From: an uncultured Aquitalea sp.
Lineage (GTDB): Bacteria; Pseudomonadota; Gammaproteobacteria; Burkholderiales; Chromobacteriaceae
NCBI RefSeq assembly: GCF_945957525.1
Contig: NZ_CAMFLA010000009.1
Coordinates: 1-64,000 of the forward strand
DNA length: 64,000 nucleotides
Reading direction: 5' to 3'
In this document: positions 52,257 to 62,161 of the stretch, one piece after another
Layout of the letters: every line of letters begins with the position of its first letter
Numbering within the stretch: the stretch's first letter is position 1
Translations under genes and position numbers: made by a program
Notes under the pieces: model-generated
What the model was told of the DNA's origin: nothing
The model's input: the letters and a program-made list of their open reading frames with translations, nothing else
The model's database searches: none

Positions 52257-54917
52257 ATGCCCAAGCGCCCGTACAGGATTTACCTGCTCTTCTTCCTGCT
52301 GACGTTCGCCGCCATGGCGGCGCTGATCGCCTTTCTCATGGGGGCGGCCTACCGGCAGCGTCTGCACCAGGCGGAGACGGACTCGGCCAATGTGGTGGGC
52401 GTGCTGGAAACCCGTCTGGAGGCTACCCTGCGACGCACCGAGGCCTTGCTGGACGATGTGGCGGCCTCCACGCCGCCGGAAGCCTTTGCCGATGAACCCT
52501 CTGACGCCTTGCGCGATCGCATCTACCGGCAATTGGGCTTGCAGGCGCGGCTGTTTCCGGAAATCGTCGGCCTGCGTCTGGTAAGGACTGACGGCCGGCT
52601 GATGTATGCGTCTGATGTGCGTGATCCCGCTAGCGTCGCAAACGCGCGCGGGCGCAGCTATGTCGAGGCGCTGAAACGCGAGCCAACAATCAGGATCTTC
52701 TTTTCCGAGGTGTCGGAAGGGCGGATGTCGCATCGGCAGCAGTTGCATATCGCGGTTCCCGTTCGCGACAGCCAGGGCCGCTTGCTGGGCCTGGCCATGG
52801 CCCCGCTGGATCTTGGCTACTTTCAAAACCTGTTCGCCAGGGTGGATCTGGGCGCGCATGGCGTGATCACCTTCCGCCGTTCGGACGATGGCCGGCTGGT
52901 GTTGCGTCAGCCGCCGCGCGCGGGTTCAACCAATCAGACCCTGAAGAACAACCCCATGCACATGCGGGTGGAGGCCGGCGAGCGCGAGGGCGTGATCCGT
53001 TTCGAGGCGGCGCTGGACAAGACGGACCGCATCTACGCTTTCAAGCGGGTGGGCGACTATCCCTTCTATGTGGCGGCCGGCATAGCCTTGCAGGACATCT
53101 TGCCGCAATGGAAGAAAACCCTGACTGGCGCGACGGTGGGCGCGTTGATAGGCCTGGCTTTGCTGGCCTGGTTGCTGCGTCGCCTGTTTCTGGCTGAACG
53201 GCGGCGCGAGCTGACGGCCGGGGCCTTGCGCGACACCGAAGACCGCTTCCAGCTATTGCTTGGCTCGGTGGGCGAGGGCATCTGCGCATTGGGACGCGGC
53301 GGCGAACACCTGTTCAGCAATCAGGCCGCGCGCCGCTTGCTGGGCTATGGCGACGAGGCGGCGATTGATCGCGATGCGGTGCTCAACCGCTTGCATGATC
53401 GCGGCGAAGACGGCCAGCTGACGCCCGGCGGCCAGAACGCGGTGGCGCGCGCCTTGCGCGACGGTACGGACGCGCATAGTCAGGATGCGGTGTTCCGCTG
53501 CGTGGACGGCAACCTGCTGTCGGTGCAGTACGATGCTTATCCCTTGCGGCGGGGCGACGAGGATTTGGGCACGGTGCTGCTGTTTCAGGACATTACCGAG
53601 CGCAAGCGCGACGCCGCGCGCATCGCATTTCTGGCGCATCACGACCCGCTCACCTCCTTGCCCAACCGCCTGTTTGCCGAAGAGCGCTTCAGCCAGGCCG
53701 CTTCGCTGGCGCTGCGGCATGGCGAGATACTGGCCATGCTGTTTCTGGATCTGGATGGTTTCAAGACCATCAACGACTCGCTGGGCCACGATGTGGGCGA
53801 CAAAGTGCTGCAAACCATCGCGCGTCGTCTGCAATCGCGCTTACGTCAGGGCGATACCGTTTGCCGGCTGGGTGGCGACGAATTCCTGCTGCTGCTGACA
53901 GGCGCGCGCCAACTGGATCAGTTGTTGCCGCTGTTCGATGGCCTGTTGGCCGAGGTGGAACAACCAATGGAGCCGGATGGCCACCGGCTGATCACCACCG
54001 CCTCCATCGGCGTGGCGGTGTTTCCGCAGGACGGTCGAGATTTCACTACCTTGATGAAGCAGGCCGACACCGCCATGTACCACGCCAAGGATGCCGGGCG
54101 TAACACCTACCGGCTGTACGACGAGGCGATGTACGTGCAGGCGCGGGAAACGCTGAATCTGCGCAGCCGCTTCGTGCAGGCGCTGGCGCAAAGCGAATTC
54201 CGTTTGCACTACCAGCCACAGTTGAATCTGGCCGATGGCCGGGTGGTGGGCGCGGAGGCGCTGGTGCGCTGGCAAGAGTCGGCCGAGCGCCTGCTGCCGC
54301 CGGGGCATTTCATCCCGCTGGCGGAAAGCAGCGGCATGATCGTGGCGCTGGGGGAGTGGGTGCTGCAGGAAGCGTGCAGCCAGGCGACGCAGTGGCGCGA
54401 CGCCGGATACGAGCTGGTGGTGGCGGTGAACATCTCCGTGGTGCAGTTCAAGCGCGGCAATCTGGAACTGAGCGTGGAATCCGCCTTGAGACAGAGCGGC
54501 TTGCCGCCGCATTTGCTGGAGCTGGAGCTGACCGAGAGCCTGCTGTTGCACCAGACCGAGGCTGTGATCAGCACCCTGCAGCGACTGCGCGAACTGGGCG
54601 TACGGCTGGCAATCGATGATTTCGGCACCGGTTATTCCAGCCTGGCCTATCTCAAGCGGCTGGCGGTGAACAAGCTGAAGATCGATCGCTCCTTCGTACA
54701 ACATCTGCGGCAATCGCCGGAGGATGAGGCGATTGTGCGCGCCATCATCGAGATGGCCCGCACACTCAACTTGCAAACCTTGGCCGAAGGCGTGGAGGAC
54801 GAGGCCACCGCGCAGGCCTTGCACAGCCTGCGCTGCGAGGAAGCGCAGGGTTACCTGTTTGCCCGTCCCATGCCGCCGTCGGCCTTCGCCGACTATCTGG
54901 CGGCCGCTACCGCTTGA
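52257..54917 (+). CDS. Membrane sensor with PAS, GGDEF and EAL domains
   Basis: 886 residues. TM1 (about 9-29), a periplasmic sensor region (about 30-285, with a Cache-like second half ending DYPFYVAAGIALQDIL), TM2 (about 290-312), a PAS domain ending in LLFQDITERKRDAARI, then GGDEF intact at 539-543 with RQGD as inhibitory site five residues before, and EAL intact at 667-669 (GAEALVRWQ) with DDFGTGYSSLAYL, KIDRSF, AEGVED and AQGYLF. Both activities are possible. The start at 52257 gives MPKRPYRIYLLFFLLTF, a normal N-terminal anchor. It is not obviously in the same transcript as the EAL gene, since a terminator lies between. Confidence 0.93.
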   Translation: MPKRPYRIYLLFFLLTFAAMAALIAFLMGAAYRQRLHQAETDSANVVGVLETRLEATLRRTEALLDDVAASTPPEAFADEPSDALRDRIYRQLGLQARLFPEIVGLRLVRTDGRLMYASDVRDPASVANARGRSYVEALKREPTIRIFFSEVSEGRMSHRQQLHIAVPVRDSQGRLLGLAMAPLDLGYFQNLFARVDLGAHGVITFRRSDDGRLVLRQPPRAGSTNQTLKNNPMHMRVEAGEREGVIRFEAALDKTDRIYAFKRVGDYPFYVAAGIALQDILPQWKKTLTGATVGALIGLALLAWLLRRLFLAERRRELTAGALRDTEDRFQLLLGSVGEGICALGRGGEHLFSNQAARRLLGYGDEAAIDRDAVLNRLHDRGEDGQLTPGGQNAVARALRDGTDAHSQDAVFRCVDGNLLSVQYDAYPLRRGDEDLGTVLLFQDITERKRDAARIAFLAHHDPLTSLPNRLFAEERFSQAASLALRHGEILAMLFLDLDGFKTINDSLGHDVGDKVLQTIARRLQSRLRQGDTVCRLGGDEFLLLLTGARQLDQLLPLFDGLLAEVEQPMEPDGHRLITTASIGVAVFPQDGRDFTTLMKQADTAMYHAKDAGRNTYRLYDEAMYVQARETLNLRSRFVQALAQSEFRLHYQPQLNLADGRVVGAEALVRWQESAERLLPPGHFIPLAESSGMIVALGEWVLQEACSQATQWRDAGYELVVAVNISVVQFKRGNLELSVESALRQSGLPPHLLELELTESLLLHQTEAVISTLQRLRELGVRLAIDDFGTGYSSLAYLKRLAVNKLKIDRSFVQHLRQSPEDEAIVRAIIEMARTLNLQTLAEGVEDEATAQALHSLRCEEAQGYLFARPMPPSAFADYLAAATA

Positions 54918-54929
54918 GGCTGGGCGGCT

Positions 54930-55880
54930 TCAGGGTTTGCCGGGCATCGCCATCAAGGGCGGCGGCGCCGGCGGCAATACATAAGTGCCGGGCAAGTCTT
55001 CCACCAGAAAATCGATGAAGGCGCGCACCGCCGGCAGCAAACCGCGCCGGGTGGGGTACGCCGCCTGCAGCACGCCTTGCGGGCTGTCGAAGCCGGGCAG
55101 CACGCGCAGCAGCCGGCCGTCTTTCAGGGCCGCCTCGCACACCATGCGCGGCAGGGCCGCTACGCCCATGCCGGCCAGCGCCGCGTCCAGCAGCACAATC
55201 AGATCGTCGGTCATCAGCCTCGGCTGGTCTATCTGCAAGTGATGCACATGACCGTCCTGATCCAGCAGCGCCCATTCCTGTCTGCCGTCGGCGCGGCTCA
55301 TGGCCAGAAACGGCAAGCCGTCCAGATCGGCTGGCATTAGCAGAGGCGGCAAGTCTGCCACCAGCGCCGGGCTGGCCACCAGAATCACCTGGCTGGTGCC
55401 CAGCGGCCGCACCACCAGATTGGCGCTGTCTTCCACCCGGTGGCGCACGCGCAAGGCCACATCAATGCCTTCCTCGATCAGATCCACCCGCCGGTTGGTG
55501 GCCTCCAGCCATACCCGCACCTTGGGGTAGCGCTGTAAAAAGCGCGGCAGGCTGGGGCCGAGCAGGCCCTTGGCCAGAAGCTCCGGACAGCTGACGCGGA
55601 TCAGGCCGCGCGGTTCCGCCGTGGCGCTGGCGATGGCGTGGGCGGCGGCTTCGGCTTCGGCCAACATGGCCTGACAGCGCTGGTAGTATTGGCTGCCGAT
55701 ATCAGTCAGCGCCAGCCGTCGCGTCGTGCGTTGCAACAGTCTTACGCCCAGTTGTTCTTCCAGCAGCGCCACTCGGCGCGATAGGCGCGACTTGGGCACG
55801 CCCAGCACGCGACTGGCGGCCATGAAGCCGCCAGCTTCCACCACGCGGGCGAAGAACATCATGTCGTTCAGGTCTTGCAT
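54930..55880 (-). CDS. LysR-family regulator, probable regulator of azoR
   Basis: 316 residues with the usual N-terminal HTH (MMFFARVVEAGGFMAASRVL, then GVPKSRLSRRVALLEEQLGVRLLQRTTRR) and effector domain. The sub-type SRLSRRVALLE with FxxAxR fits the large CrgA/AaeR-like group. It is divergent to the azoreductase gene, 111 bases apart, the classic LysR arrangement. The C-terminus is Pro-rich (PPAPPPLMAMPG). Confidence 0.92.
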   Translation of the reverse strand: MQDLNDMMFFARVVEAGGFMAASRVLGVPKSRLSRRVALLEEQLGVRLLQRTTRRLALTDIGSQYYQRCQAMLAEAEAAAHAIASATAEPRGLIRVSCPELLAKGLLGPSLPRFLQRYPKVRVWLEATNRRVDLIEEGIDVALRVRHRVEDSANLVVRPLGTSQVILVASPALVADLPPLLMPADLDGLPFLAMSRADGRQEWALLDQDGHVHHLQIDQPRLMTDDLIVLLDAALAGMGVAALPRMVCEAALKDGRLLRVLPGFDSPQGVLQAAYPTRRGLLPAVRAFIDFLVEDLPGTYVLPPAPPPLMAMPGKP

Positions 55881-55991
55881 GTGGATTGTCCTATCAGTGG
55901 AACAATGTTTCCAAAATCAGCAGTCTAGTGCCGATTGTTGCGAAAACATACCATGACGTCACTGAACCTGCTTTCCCGAAAGGACACACTG

Positions 55992-56603
55992 ATGAAACTG
56001 CTGCATCTGGATTCCAGCATCCTCGGCGCCAATTCCGTTTCCCGCCAACTGACCGCGGCCGTCGTGGACAGCGTGCGCCAGCGCCATGCCGACGCCACCG
56101 TGGTTTACCATGATCTGGCCGCTGCGCCGGTAGCGCATCTGTCGGGCGAAATCGCTTCGGCCAACTTCATCGCCGAGGCCGACTGGAGCGACACCCAGCG
56201 CAAGGAAAGCGCCGTGGGCAACGCCCTGATCGAAGAGTTCCTCGCTGCCGACGTCGTGGTCATCGGTGCACCGATGTACAACTTCTCTATCCCCTCGCAG
56301 CTGAAGAGCTGGATCGACCGCGTCTGCGTGGCCGGCCGCACTTTCCGCTACGGAGCCAATGGCCCTGAGGGCCTGGTGGCCCCGGGCAAAACCGTGGTGA
56401 TCGTCTCCAGCAGAGGCGGCGTCTACACCAATGAGCAGGGCAAGCTGATGGACTTCCAGGAAGACTATCTGCGCACCGTGCTAGGCTTCCTGGGAGTGAG
56501 CGATATCCGCTTCGTACGTGCCGAAGCCGTCAACATGGGCGAAGACAAGCGCGCCACCGCTATTCACGCCGCGCGTGAAACCATTGCAGGGCTGGCGCTG
56601 TAA
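55992..56603 (+). CDS. azoR: FMN-dependent NADH-azoreductase / quinone reductase
   Basis: Flavodoxin-like-fold oxidoreductase of 203 residues, reducing quinones and azo dyes by two electrons. Seen are the FMN-phosphate loop (LDSSILGANSVSRQL), the PMYNFSIPSQLKSWIDR segment and SSRGGVYTNE. The ATG at 55992 has AAGGA eight bases before it; longer open frame upstream is rejected. Divergent from a LysR gene; terminator at 56631. In related bacteria AzoR protects against thiol-reactive quinones. Confidence 0.94.
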   Translation: MKLLHLDSSILGANSVSRQLTAAVVDSVRQRHADATVVYHDLAAAPVAHLSGEIASANFIAEADWSDTQRKESAVGNALIEEFLAADVVVIGAPMYNFSIPSQLKSWIDRVCVAGRTFRYGANGPEGLVAPGKTVVIVSSRGGVYTNEQGKLMDFQEDYLRTVLGFLGVSDIRFVRAEAVNMGEDKRATAIHAARETIAGLAL

Positions 56604-56630
56604 GACGCTTTCAAGCGCGCTGTGGAAAAA

Positions 56631-56655
56631 ACGGGTCACAATGTGGCCCGTTTTG
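56631..56655 (+). terminator. Terminator after azoR
   Basis: Stem ACGGGTCAC / GTGGCCCGT (one G-T pair), three-base loop, flanking A run and TTTTGTTTTT. Confidence 0.88.
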
Positions 56656-56766
56656 TTTTTAAAGCCTTCGATCCGAACCGCCGATAATACCTTGCCGCCC
56701 TGTCGCGTGTTAGCGTGTAACCATGCCCGGTACAAGGGCAAGGGAGAGAGTAGGGTTGGTGCGGGT

Positions 56767-58365
56767 ATGACTCGGTCGAAAGTGGGTGTGTACGTGCTGG
56801 CGCATCGCCGCGCGATGCGGTTTGCGCTGTTGCTGTTGCTGGCTACGTTGTTGGGCGTCAACGCGTGGTCTATCTACACGCGCGCCCTGATCCTGGCCGA
56901 CCAGGGCGTCTTGCGCGCCGCCGGACAGATCGAACAGCATTTCTCCCACGTCTTTGGCTTTCTGGACACCCTCCGGGTGGAGACCGAGCAAGAGCTGGGC
57001 AGCCTCGATAAGCTGGACGCCGCCGCCGCCAGCCTGCAAGCCCTGCAGGATGATCCTTCCGGGCAGTATTTCCAGCTGGACAGCCTCAAGGGCGGGGCCG
57101 GCGGGCGGCAGCTGGGCAACCTCACCGGCACCGGTCGCATTGCGACGCTGGACGTGGCCGCGCGGCGCGAAATGGAAGTGGTGGTGGGCTTGAGCCCGCT
57201 GTTTGAAGCCGCTTACCGCAATCTGGACGTCAACGGTGTGGCCTGGGTGTATTTTGTGTCGGCCCGTCGTTTCATTTATCTCTATCCCTATACTCCTTCG
57301 GCCAACTACCACTACTCCGCCATCACCGAGCAAGGCGCTTTCTGGCGCTTGGGTTCGCCAGAAGGCAATCCCACCGGCCGGCGCGTGCTGACGCCGGTTT
57401 ACATCGATCAGGCGGGCAAGGGGCCGATGCTTAGTGTGGTACAGCCGCTGCGCGTGGGCGGCGCCTTTGCCGGCGTGCTGTGCATGGATATCACCACCAG
57501 CACGCTGGTGCAGTTGCTCAAGCCCAGCGATGCGGAGCTGGGCAGCCTGTATCTGGTGAATGGGCAGGATCAGTTGGTGGCGGCCACTAGTCAGCAAGCC
57601 CTGCCGCAAGAAAACCTGCTTAACATGCCGGTGTCCGCTGATTACCTGCTCACACCCAACGCGCATATCAAGGTGTACCCGATCAACGGGGCCGGCTTGC
57701 GGCTGGTGCACTATCTGCCAACGCAGGCGCTGGCCATCGACGTGTTCCAGCGCTCCCTGCCGGCCTTGTTCAGCGGCCTGCTGCTGTGGCTGGTGCTGGG
57801 CATGCTGCTGAAAACCTGGGAGCTCAATCACAATCTGCACCGGCTGTCCGAGCAGGACCCGCTGACCGGCGCCATGAACCATCGTGCTTTCCAGACCCGC
57901 TTGTCCGAGCTGTTCGATCGTTATCAACTTGAAGAGCGGCCGTTCTCGCTGGTGATGTGCGATCTGGATCACTTCAAGCGCATCAACGATACCCTGGGCC
58001 ACGCCAAGGGCGATCAGGTGCTCAAGGTGCTGGTGAAACTGGCCAAGCGTTCTTTGCGGCTGGAAGATGGCGTGGCCCGGCTGGGCGGCGAGGAGTTTGT
58101 GCTGATTCTGCCGGACACCTCAATGCGAGAGGCGCTCAAGGCGGCGGTGCGCTTGCGCCTGCAACTGGAGCGACTGGACTGGGCGCGCATCGGCATTCCC
58201 GGACGGGTAACGGCCAGTATGGGCTGCGCCACCGTGCTGCCCGGGGATCGGTGCGGTGAGAACGTGCTCAAACGGGCGGACGACGCCATGTACCGCGCCA
58301 AACAGGAAGGCCGCAATCGAGTGTGCGCCGACCTGATGACGGCGGAAGACCCGGTTCGGCGTTAA
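56767..58365 (+). CDS. Membrane diguanylate cyclase with periplasmic Cache-type sensor
   Basis: 532 residues. TM1 (about 18-38), a periplasmic sensor (about 40-320; WVYFVSARRFIYLYPY, GRRVLTPVYIDQAGKGPMLS, GGAFAGVLCMDIT are dCache-like), TM2 (about 322-345), then a GGDEF domain (EQDPLTGAMNHRAFQTRL, VMCDLDHFKRINDTLGH). The active site is GGEEF at 440-444, a functional variant, and RLED five residues before is the inhibitory site. The ATG at 56767 (MTRSKVGVYVL) is chosen; an open frame runs further upstream through azoR and its terminator and is not real. Confidence 0.93.
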   Translation: MTRSKVGVYVLAHRRAMRFALLLLLATLLGVNAWSIYTRALILADQGVLRAAGQIEQHFSHVFGFLDTLRVETEQELGSLDKLDAAAASLQALQDDPSGQYFQLDSLKGGAGGRQLGNLTGTGRIATLDVAARREMEVVVGLSPLFEAAYRNLDVNGVAWVYFVSARRFIYLYPYTPSANYHYSAITEQGAFWRLGSPEGNPTGRRVLTPVYIDQAGKGPMLSVVQPLRVGGAFAGVLCMDITTSTLVQLLKPSDAELGSLYLVNGQDQLVAATSQQALPQENLLNMPVSADYLLTPNAHIKVYPINGAGLRLVHYLPTQALAIDVFQRSLPALFSGLLLWLVLGMLLKTWELNHNLHRLSEQDPLTGAMNHRAFQTRLSELFDRYQLEERPFSLVMCDLDHFKRINDTLGHAKGDQVLKVLVKLAKRSLRLEDGVARLGGEEFVLILPDTSMREALKAAVRLRLQLERLDWARIGIPGRVTASMGCATVLPGDRCGENVLKRADDAMYRAKQEGRNRVCADLMTAEDPVRR

Positions 58366-58366
58366 G

Positions 58367-58477
58367 GGCGGCTAACAAAAATCCGTATCACGGACGAGGC
58401 GAGGCCCGCCGGCGCGGGCAGGGCTTGAGTACGGCAAGGAGGCGCAATGCAGCAGCCGGCGTTTTGTTAGCGGCGCC
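58367..58477 (+). repeat. Dispersed intergenic repeat, copy B
   Basis: Starts GGCGGCTAACAAAA (58367-58380) and ends TTTTGTTAGCGGCGCC (58462-58477), so its termini are inverted copies with a small offset. The inner part has CTTGAGTACGGCAAGGAGGC, nearly identical to copy A. It begins two bases after the cyclase stop and lies between convergent genes. It could fold into a long hairpin and act as terminator or mRNA stabiliser. Confidence 0.7.
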
Positions 58478-58528
58478 AAAGCCGGAGGTGGGCCGGCATG
58501 GCGCAGGCACGCTGGTCTGTGTTTTTGT

Positions 58529-59500
<972 letters not shown>

Positions 59501-59522
59501 CTACTCCGTCCGGCGAATAGGC

Positions 59523-59601
59523 AAAAAAAACCCGCCAGGGGGATGGCGGGCTACACAAAGTCACACAAAGGACAGAGGAGTCGGAGTCTATTGCAGACTC
59601 C
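59523..59601 (-). ncRNA. Minus-strand terminator and hairpin without a coding gene (candidate small RNA end)
   Basis: On the minus strand a perfect stem CCCGCCA / TGGCGGG (59550-59531) is followed by TTTTTTTT (59530-59523), a strong terminator. Just before it lies a hairpin GGAGTCT / AGACTCC (59583-59601). The next coding gene upstream on this strand ends at 59878 and has its own terminator at 59829-59856. So the second terminator may end a short non-coding transcript starting between about 59600 and 59800, or act as an attenuator before hemF. Confidence 0.35.
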
Positions 59602-59828
59602 GCAGATACACACAGCAGGGAACCGGCGACCGGCTCGGGGGATTCAGCCGCACGGCGTTCTTGCTGGTTCACAGTGTGCCGCAGCGCCGCATCGGCTGTG
59701 TGGCGGCCGCGTTCGCAGCCTGTATGCCTGCTGTGGCGGCTGTATGACGCTTGGTGACAAAGCAACGGCAAGTGTTTCCAAAGATTAAAATCCGGAACTT
59801 GTCAGGGGTAAGGCAGGCGTCCGGGCAT

Positions 59829-59856
59829 GAAAAAAGCCGGCGACAGGTCGCCGGCT
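59829..59856 (-). terminator. Terminator after the alpha/beta hydrolase gene
   Basis: On the minus strand stem AGCCGGCGA / TCGCCGGCT, four-base loop, then a T run; 22 bases after the stop. Confidence 0.92.
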
Positions 59857-59877
59857 TCCAGAATATTGACGAACCGC

Positions 59878-60702
59878 TCAGGCCATGGCGGCTTCTGTTT
59901 CCCACTCTTCCTCGCTGACGACATCGGCGCGGGGTGCGGGGCGAGCAGTGAAAAAGTCCAGGCTGCGCGCCAGCACCGACATGCGCTCGTTGTCCACCAA
60001 AATCATGTGATAGCTGTCGTTAAGCGGCATGTAGTCTACCTTGCCGCCCAGGCGGGACTGCAGGAAGAGGGCGGAGCGCGGGCTGGTGATGTCGTCTTCC
60101 TCGGCATGCACGATCAGCGTCGGGCAAGTGATTTCGCTCAGGCGCGGCTTGAGCTGGCGGCGCAGGCCGTCAACTTCGCGGATGCAGGCCAGCGGGATAT
60201 AAGCGTAGTGGAAGCGTTCGCCGCGCTCGAAGCGTTGCTGGATCAGCTTGCGGATGCGTTGATTCTTGATGCCGAAGGGATCGACTTCTGGCACGCGCAT
60301 GCGGGCGGCGAGGCCCGGGATGGCGTAGGCCAGCGGCCTGAGCCAGGTCAGGCGAGGCAAGGCCCAGCCGTCGAGGAACATCGGCGGAGCGTACAGGGCC
60401 AGACGGTCCTGATGATTTTCTTCACGCGCCACTTCCAGCGCCACCAGCGCGCCCAGGCAGACGCCGGCCAAGTGCACCACCTGATGACGTTTTTTCAGCT
60501 CGCGGTACTCGTGGCGCATGGCATCAACCCATTCCTGCCAGCGGATGCCCAGCAGGTCTTCCGGTTCTGTTCCGTGGCCGGGCAAGGTTGGGGAGTGGGT
60601 GACGATGTCGGCGTCTTCCAGCGTGCGTCCCAGCGAGCCGAGGTCGTAAACAGTGCCTCCAAGGCCATGAATCAGCAAAGCGGCGGGGCGGGTTGAACGC
60701 AT
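59878..60702 (-). CDS. Alpha/beta hydrolase with Cys nucleophile
   Basis: 274 residues, cytoplasmic, carboxylesterase/monoglyceride-lipase-like fold: oxyanion region LLIHGLGGTVYDL, PGHGTEPEDL, nucleophile elbow AGVCLGALVA with Cys82 in place of the usual Ser (GxCxG), acid in HAEEDDITSP and His in SYHMILVDNE. GxCxG elbows occur in dienelactone hydrolases and in poly-hydroxyalkanoate synthases. Length and the remaining sequence fit small esterases rather than PhaC. Substrate unknown. The C-terminus is acidic. It is the only gene of its unit, next to the RstAB-like operon. Confidence 0.8.
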   Translation of the reverse strand: MRSTRPAALLIHGLGGTVYDLGSLGRTLEDADIVTHSPTLPGHGTEPEDLLGIRWQEWVDAMRHEYRELKKRHQVVHLAGVCLGALVALEVAREENHQDRLALYAPPMFLDGWALPRLTWLRPLAYAIPGLAARMRVPEVDPFGIKNQRIRKLIQQRFERGERFHYAYIPLACIREVDGLRRQLKPRLSEITCPTLIVHAEEDDITSPRSALFLQSRLGGKVDYMPLNDSYHMILVDNERMSVLARSLDFFTARPAPRADVVSEEEWETEAAMA

Positions 60703-60805
60703 GATGGGTACCGGAGATGACAGGTTATGGCCAGATTATCGCCTTCGGCCAACTGTCACGCTGTCGCTGTCGTGTCGCCGGATTGTGACAGGCTGTGACG
60801 CAAGC

Positions 60806-62161
60806 TCAGTTCTCCGCCACCGCCAGTACAAAGCGCGCGCCGCCCAGTGGGCTGGATTCCACATGGGCGCTGCCGCCGTGGTGCTCGGCGATCAGCCGCA
60901 CATAGGACAGCCCCAACCCGTAGCCGCCGGAGCTGCGGTCCCGGCTGCGATCCAGCCGGCGAAAGGGTTCGAACACTCGCTCGCGGTCCGCTTCCGGGAT
61001 GCCGTGGCCATCGTCTTCCACCACGATAACCAGCATGCCGTCCTGCCGGCTGACCGACAATCGAACCTGTTGCTGAGCGTACTTGAAGGCATTGAGCAGC
61101 AGATTGCGGCTGGCCACATAGATGAGTTTGCGATCAAAGCGGCCCATGCCCTTGACGCAGTCCATGCCCAGTTCGATATGCGGCGGTTTCAGCGGCTCCA
61201 CCAGTTGCAGCAGGTCGTCGAACCAGTCGTACAGATCCACTTGTTCCCGGTTGAGGATGGATTCGCCGCGCGTGAGCTTGGCGTATTCCAGGCTGGCGGT
61301 GATCAGTTCCTCCAGCTCTTGCATGTCGCGCTCCATACCTTCGCTGTAGCGCTGTCTTTCGTTCGGGTCGTCTTCCTCATCCAGCATGGTGAGGCCGAAG
61401 CGCAAACGGGCGATGGGGGTGCGGATCTCATGCGCCACCGCGTGCGACATGGCCTGATGGATGTCCAGCAGGCGCTCTAGCCGCGCCGCCATGCTGTTGA
61501 GCGCTACCGACAAAGGGGCAAACAGGCGGCTGCGGGCTTGTGGGGTGCGGACGTGAAAGTCGCCGTTGGCGAATACTTCCGCGGCTTCGCGCACCGACAC
61601 CAGGTCGCGCCACATCGGCCGCAGATAGAAGTAGATCAGCAGGCTGAGCGTAGTGCCGGTGAACAGGATCCACAGCAGCAGCACTTCGATGTCTTCGCTG
61701 ATCCAGGTACTGTCGCTGCCGTTGTTGCTCGAATCCAGCGGGCCCAGCAACAGCAGGCGGCTGTCACCGGGCAGAGGGGCGTACAAGAGGTTGTTGTCGA
61801 AGTCGAGATAGGTTTTGTGGCGGGCGAAATAACTGCGGCTGTCAGGGTCGAGGTCGGCGGGCGGATGGGCGATCAGCCTCACCGGGTAGCTGAAGTCCCG
61901 GCTGATGGCTGCCAGCTCATGCTCCCATTGCGCATGCGGATGGCGTTGCAGTTCGCGCACGATCAGCGTTACCGGGCCGTCCAGCGTGCGGCGCGCGCTT
62001 TCGTTGTCGCTGTTCTGGTACAGCTTGCCCAGCATGAAGGCGAAGCCGATGATGATGGCCAGCTCCGCCGCCATGGCAATGAGGAAGTAGCGCGCAAACA
62101 GATTGGCCAGCGAGGGTTTGCGACCGCGGCGGTGCAGGGGCTTCAAGGGCCACATGGTCAT
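60806..62161 (-). CDS. rstB: Sensor histidine kinase, RstB-like
   Basis: Inner-membrane kinase of 451 residues: TM1 (about 24-44), periplasmic domain (45-160), TM2 (about 160-180), HAMP, HisKA with His244 in AVAHEIRTPIARLRFGL, N-box RNLLLNAFKYAQQQV, G1 VEDDGHGIPEADRERVFEPF and G2 GGYGLGLSYV. The architecture and the regulator next door are those of RstAB of enterobacteria. Its ATG overlaps the regulator stop (ATGA). The stimulus is unknown; in E. coli RstAB is linked to PhoPQ and acid response, which need not hold here. Confidence 0.85.
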   Translation of the reverse strand: MTMWPLKPLHRRGRKPSLANLFARYFLIAMAAELAIIIGFAFMLGKLYQNSDNESARRTLDGPVTLIVRELQRHPHAQWEHELAAISRDFSYPVRLIAHPPADLDPDSRSYFARHKTYLDFDNNLLYAPLPGDSRLLLLGPLDSSNNGSDSTWISEDIEVLLLWILFTGTTLSLLIYFYLRPMWRDLVSVREAAEVFANGDFHVRTPQARSRLFAPLSVALNSMAARLERLLDIHQAMSHAVAHEIRTPIARLRFGLTMLDEEDDPNERQRYSEGMERDMQELEELITASLEYAKLTRGESILNREQVDLYDWFDDLLQLVEPLKPPHIELGMDCVKGMGRFDRKLIYVASRNLLLNAFKYAQQQVRLSVSRQDGMLVIVVEDDGHGIPEADRERVFEPFRRLDRSRDRSSGGYGLGLSYVRLIAEHHGGSAHVESSPLGGARFVLAVAEN

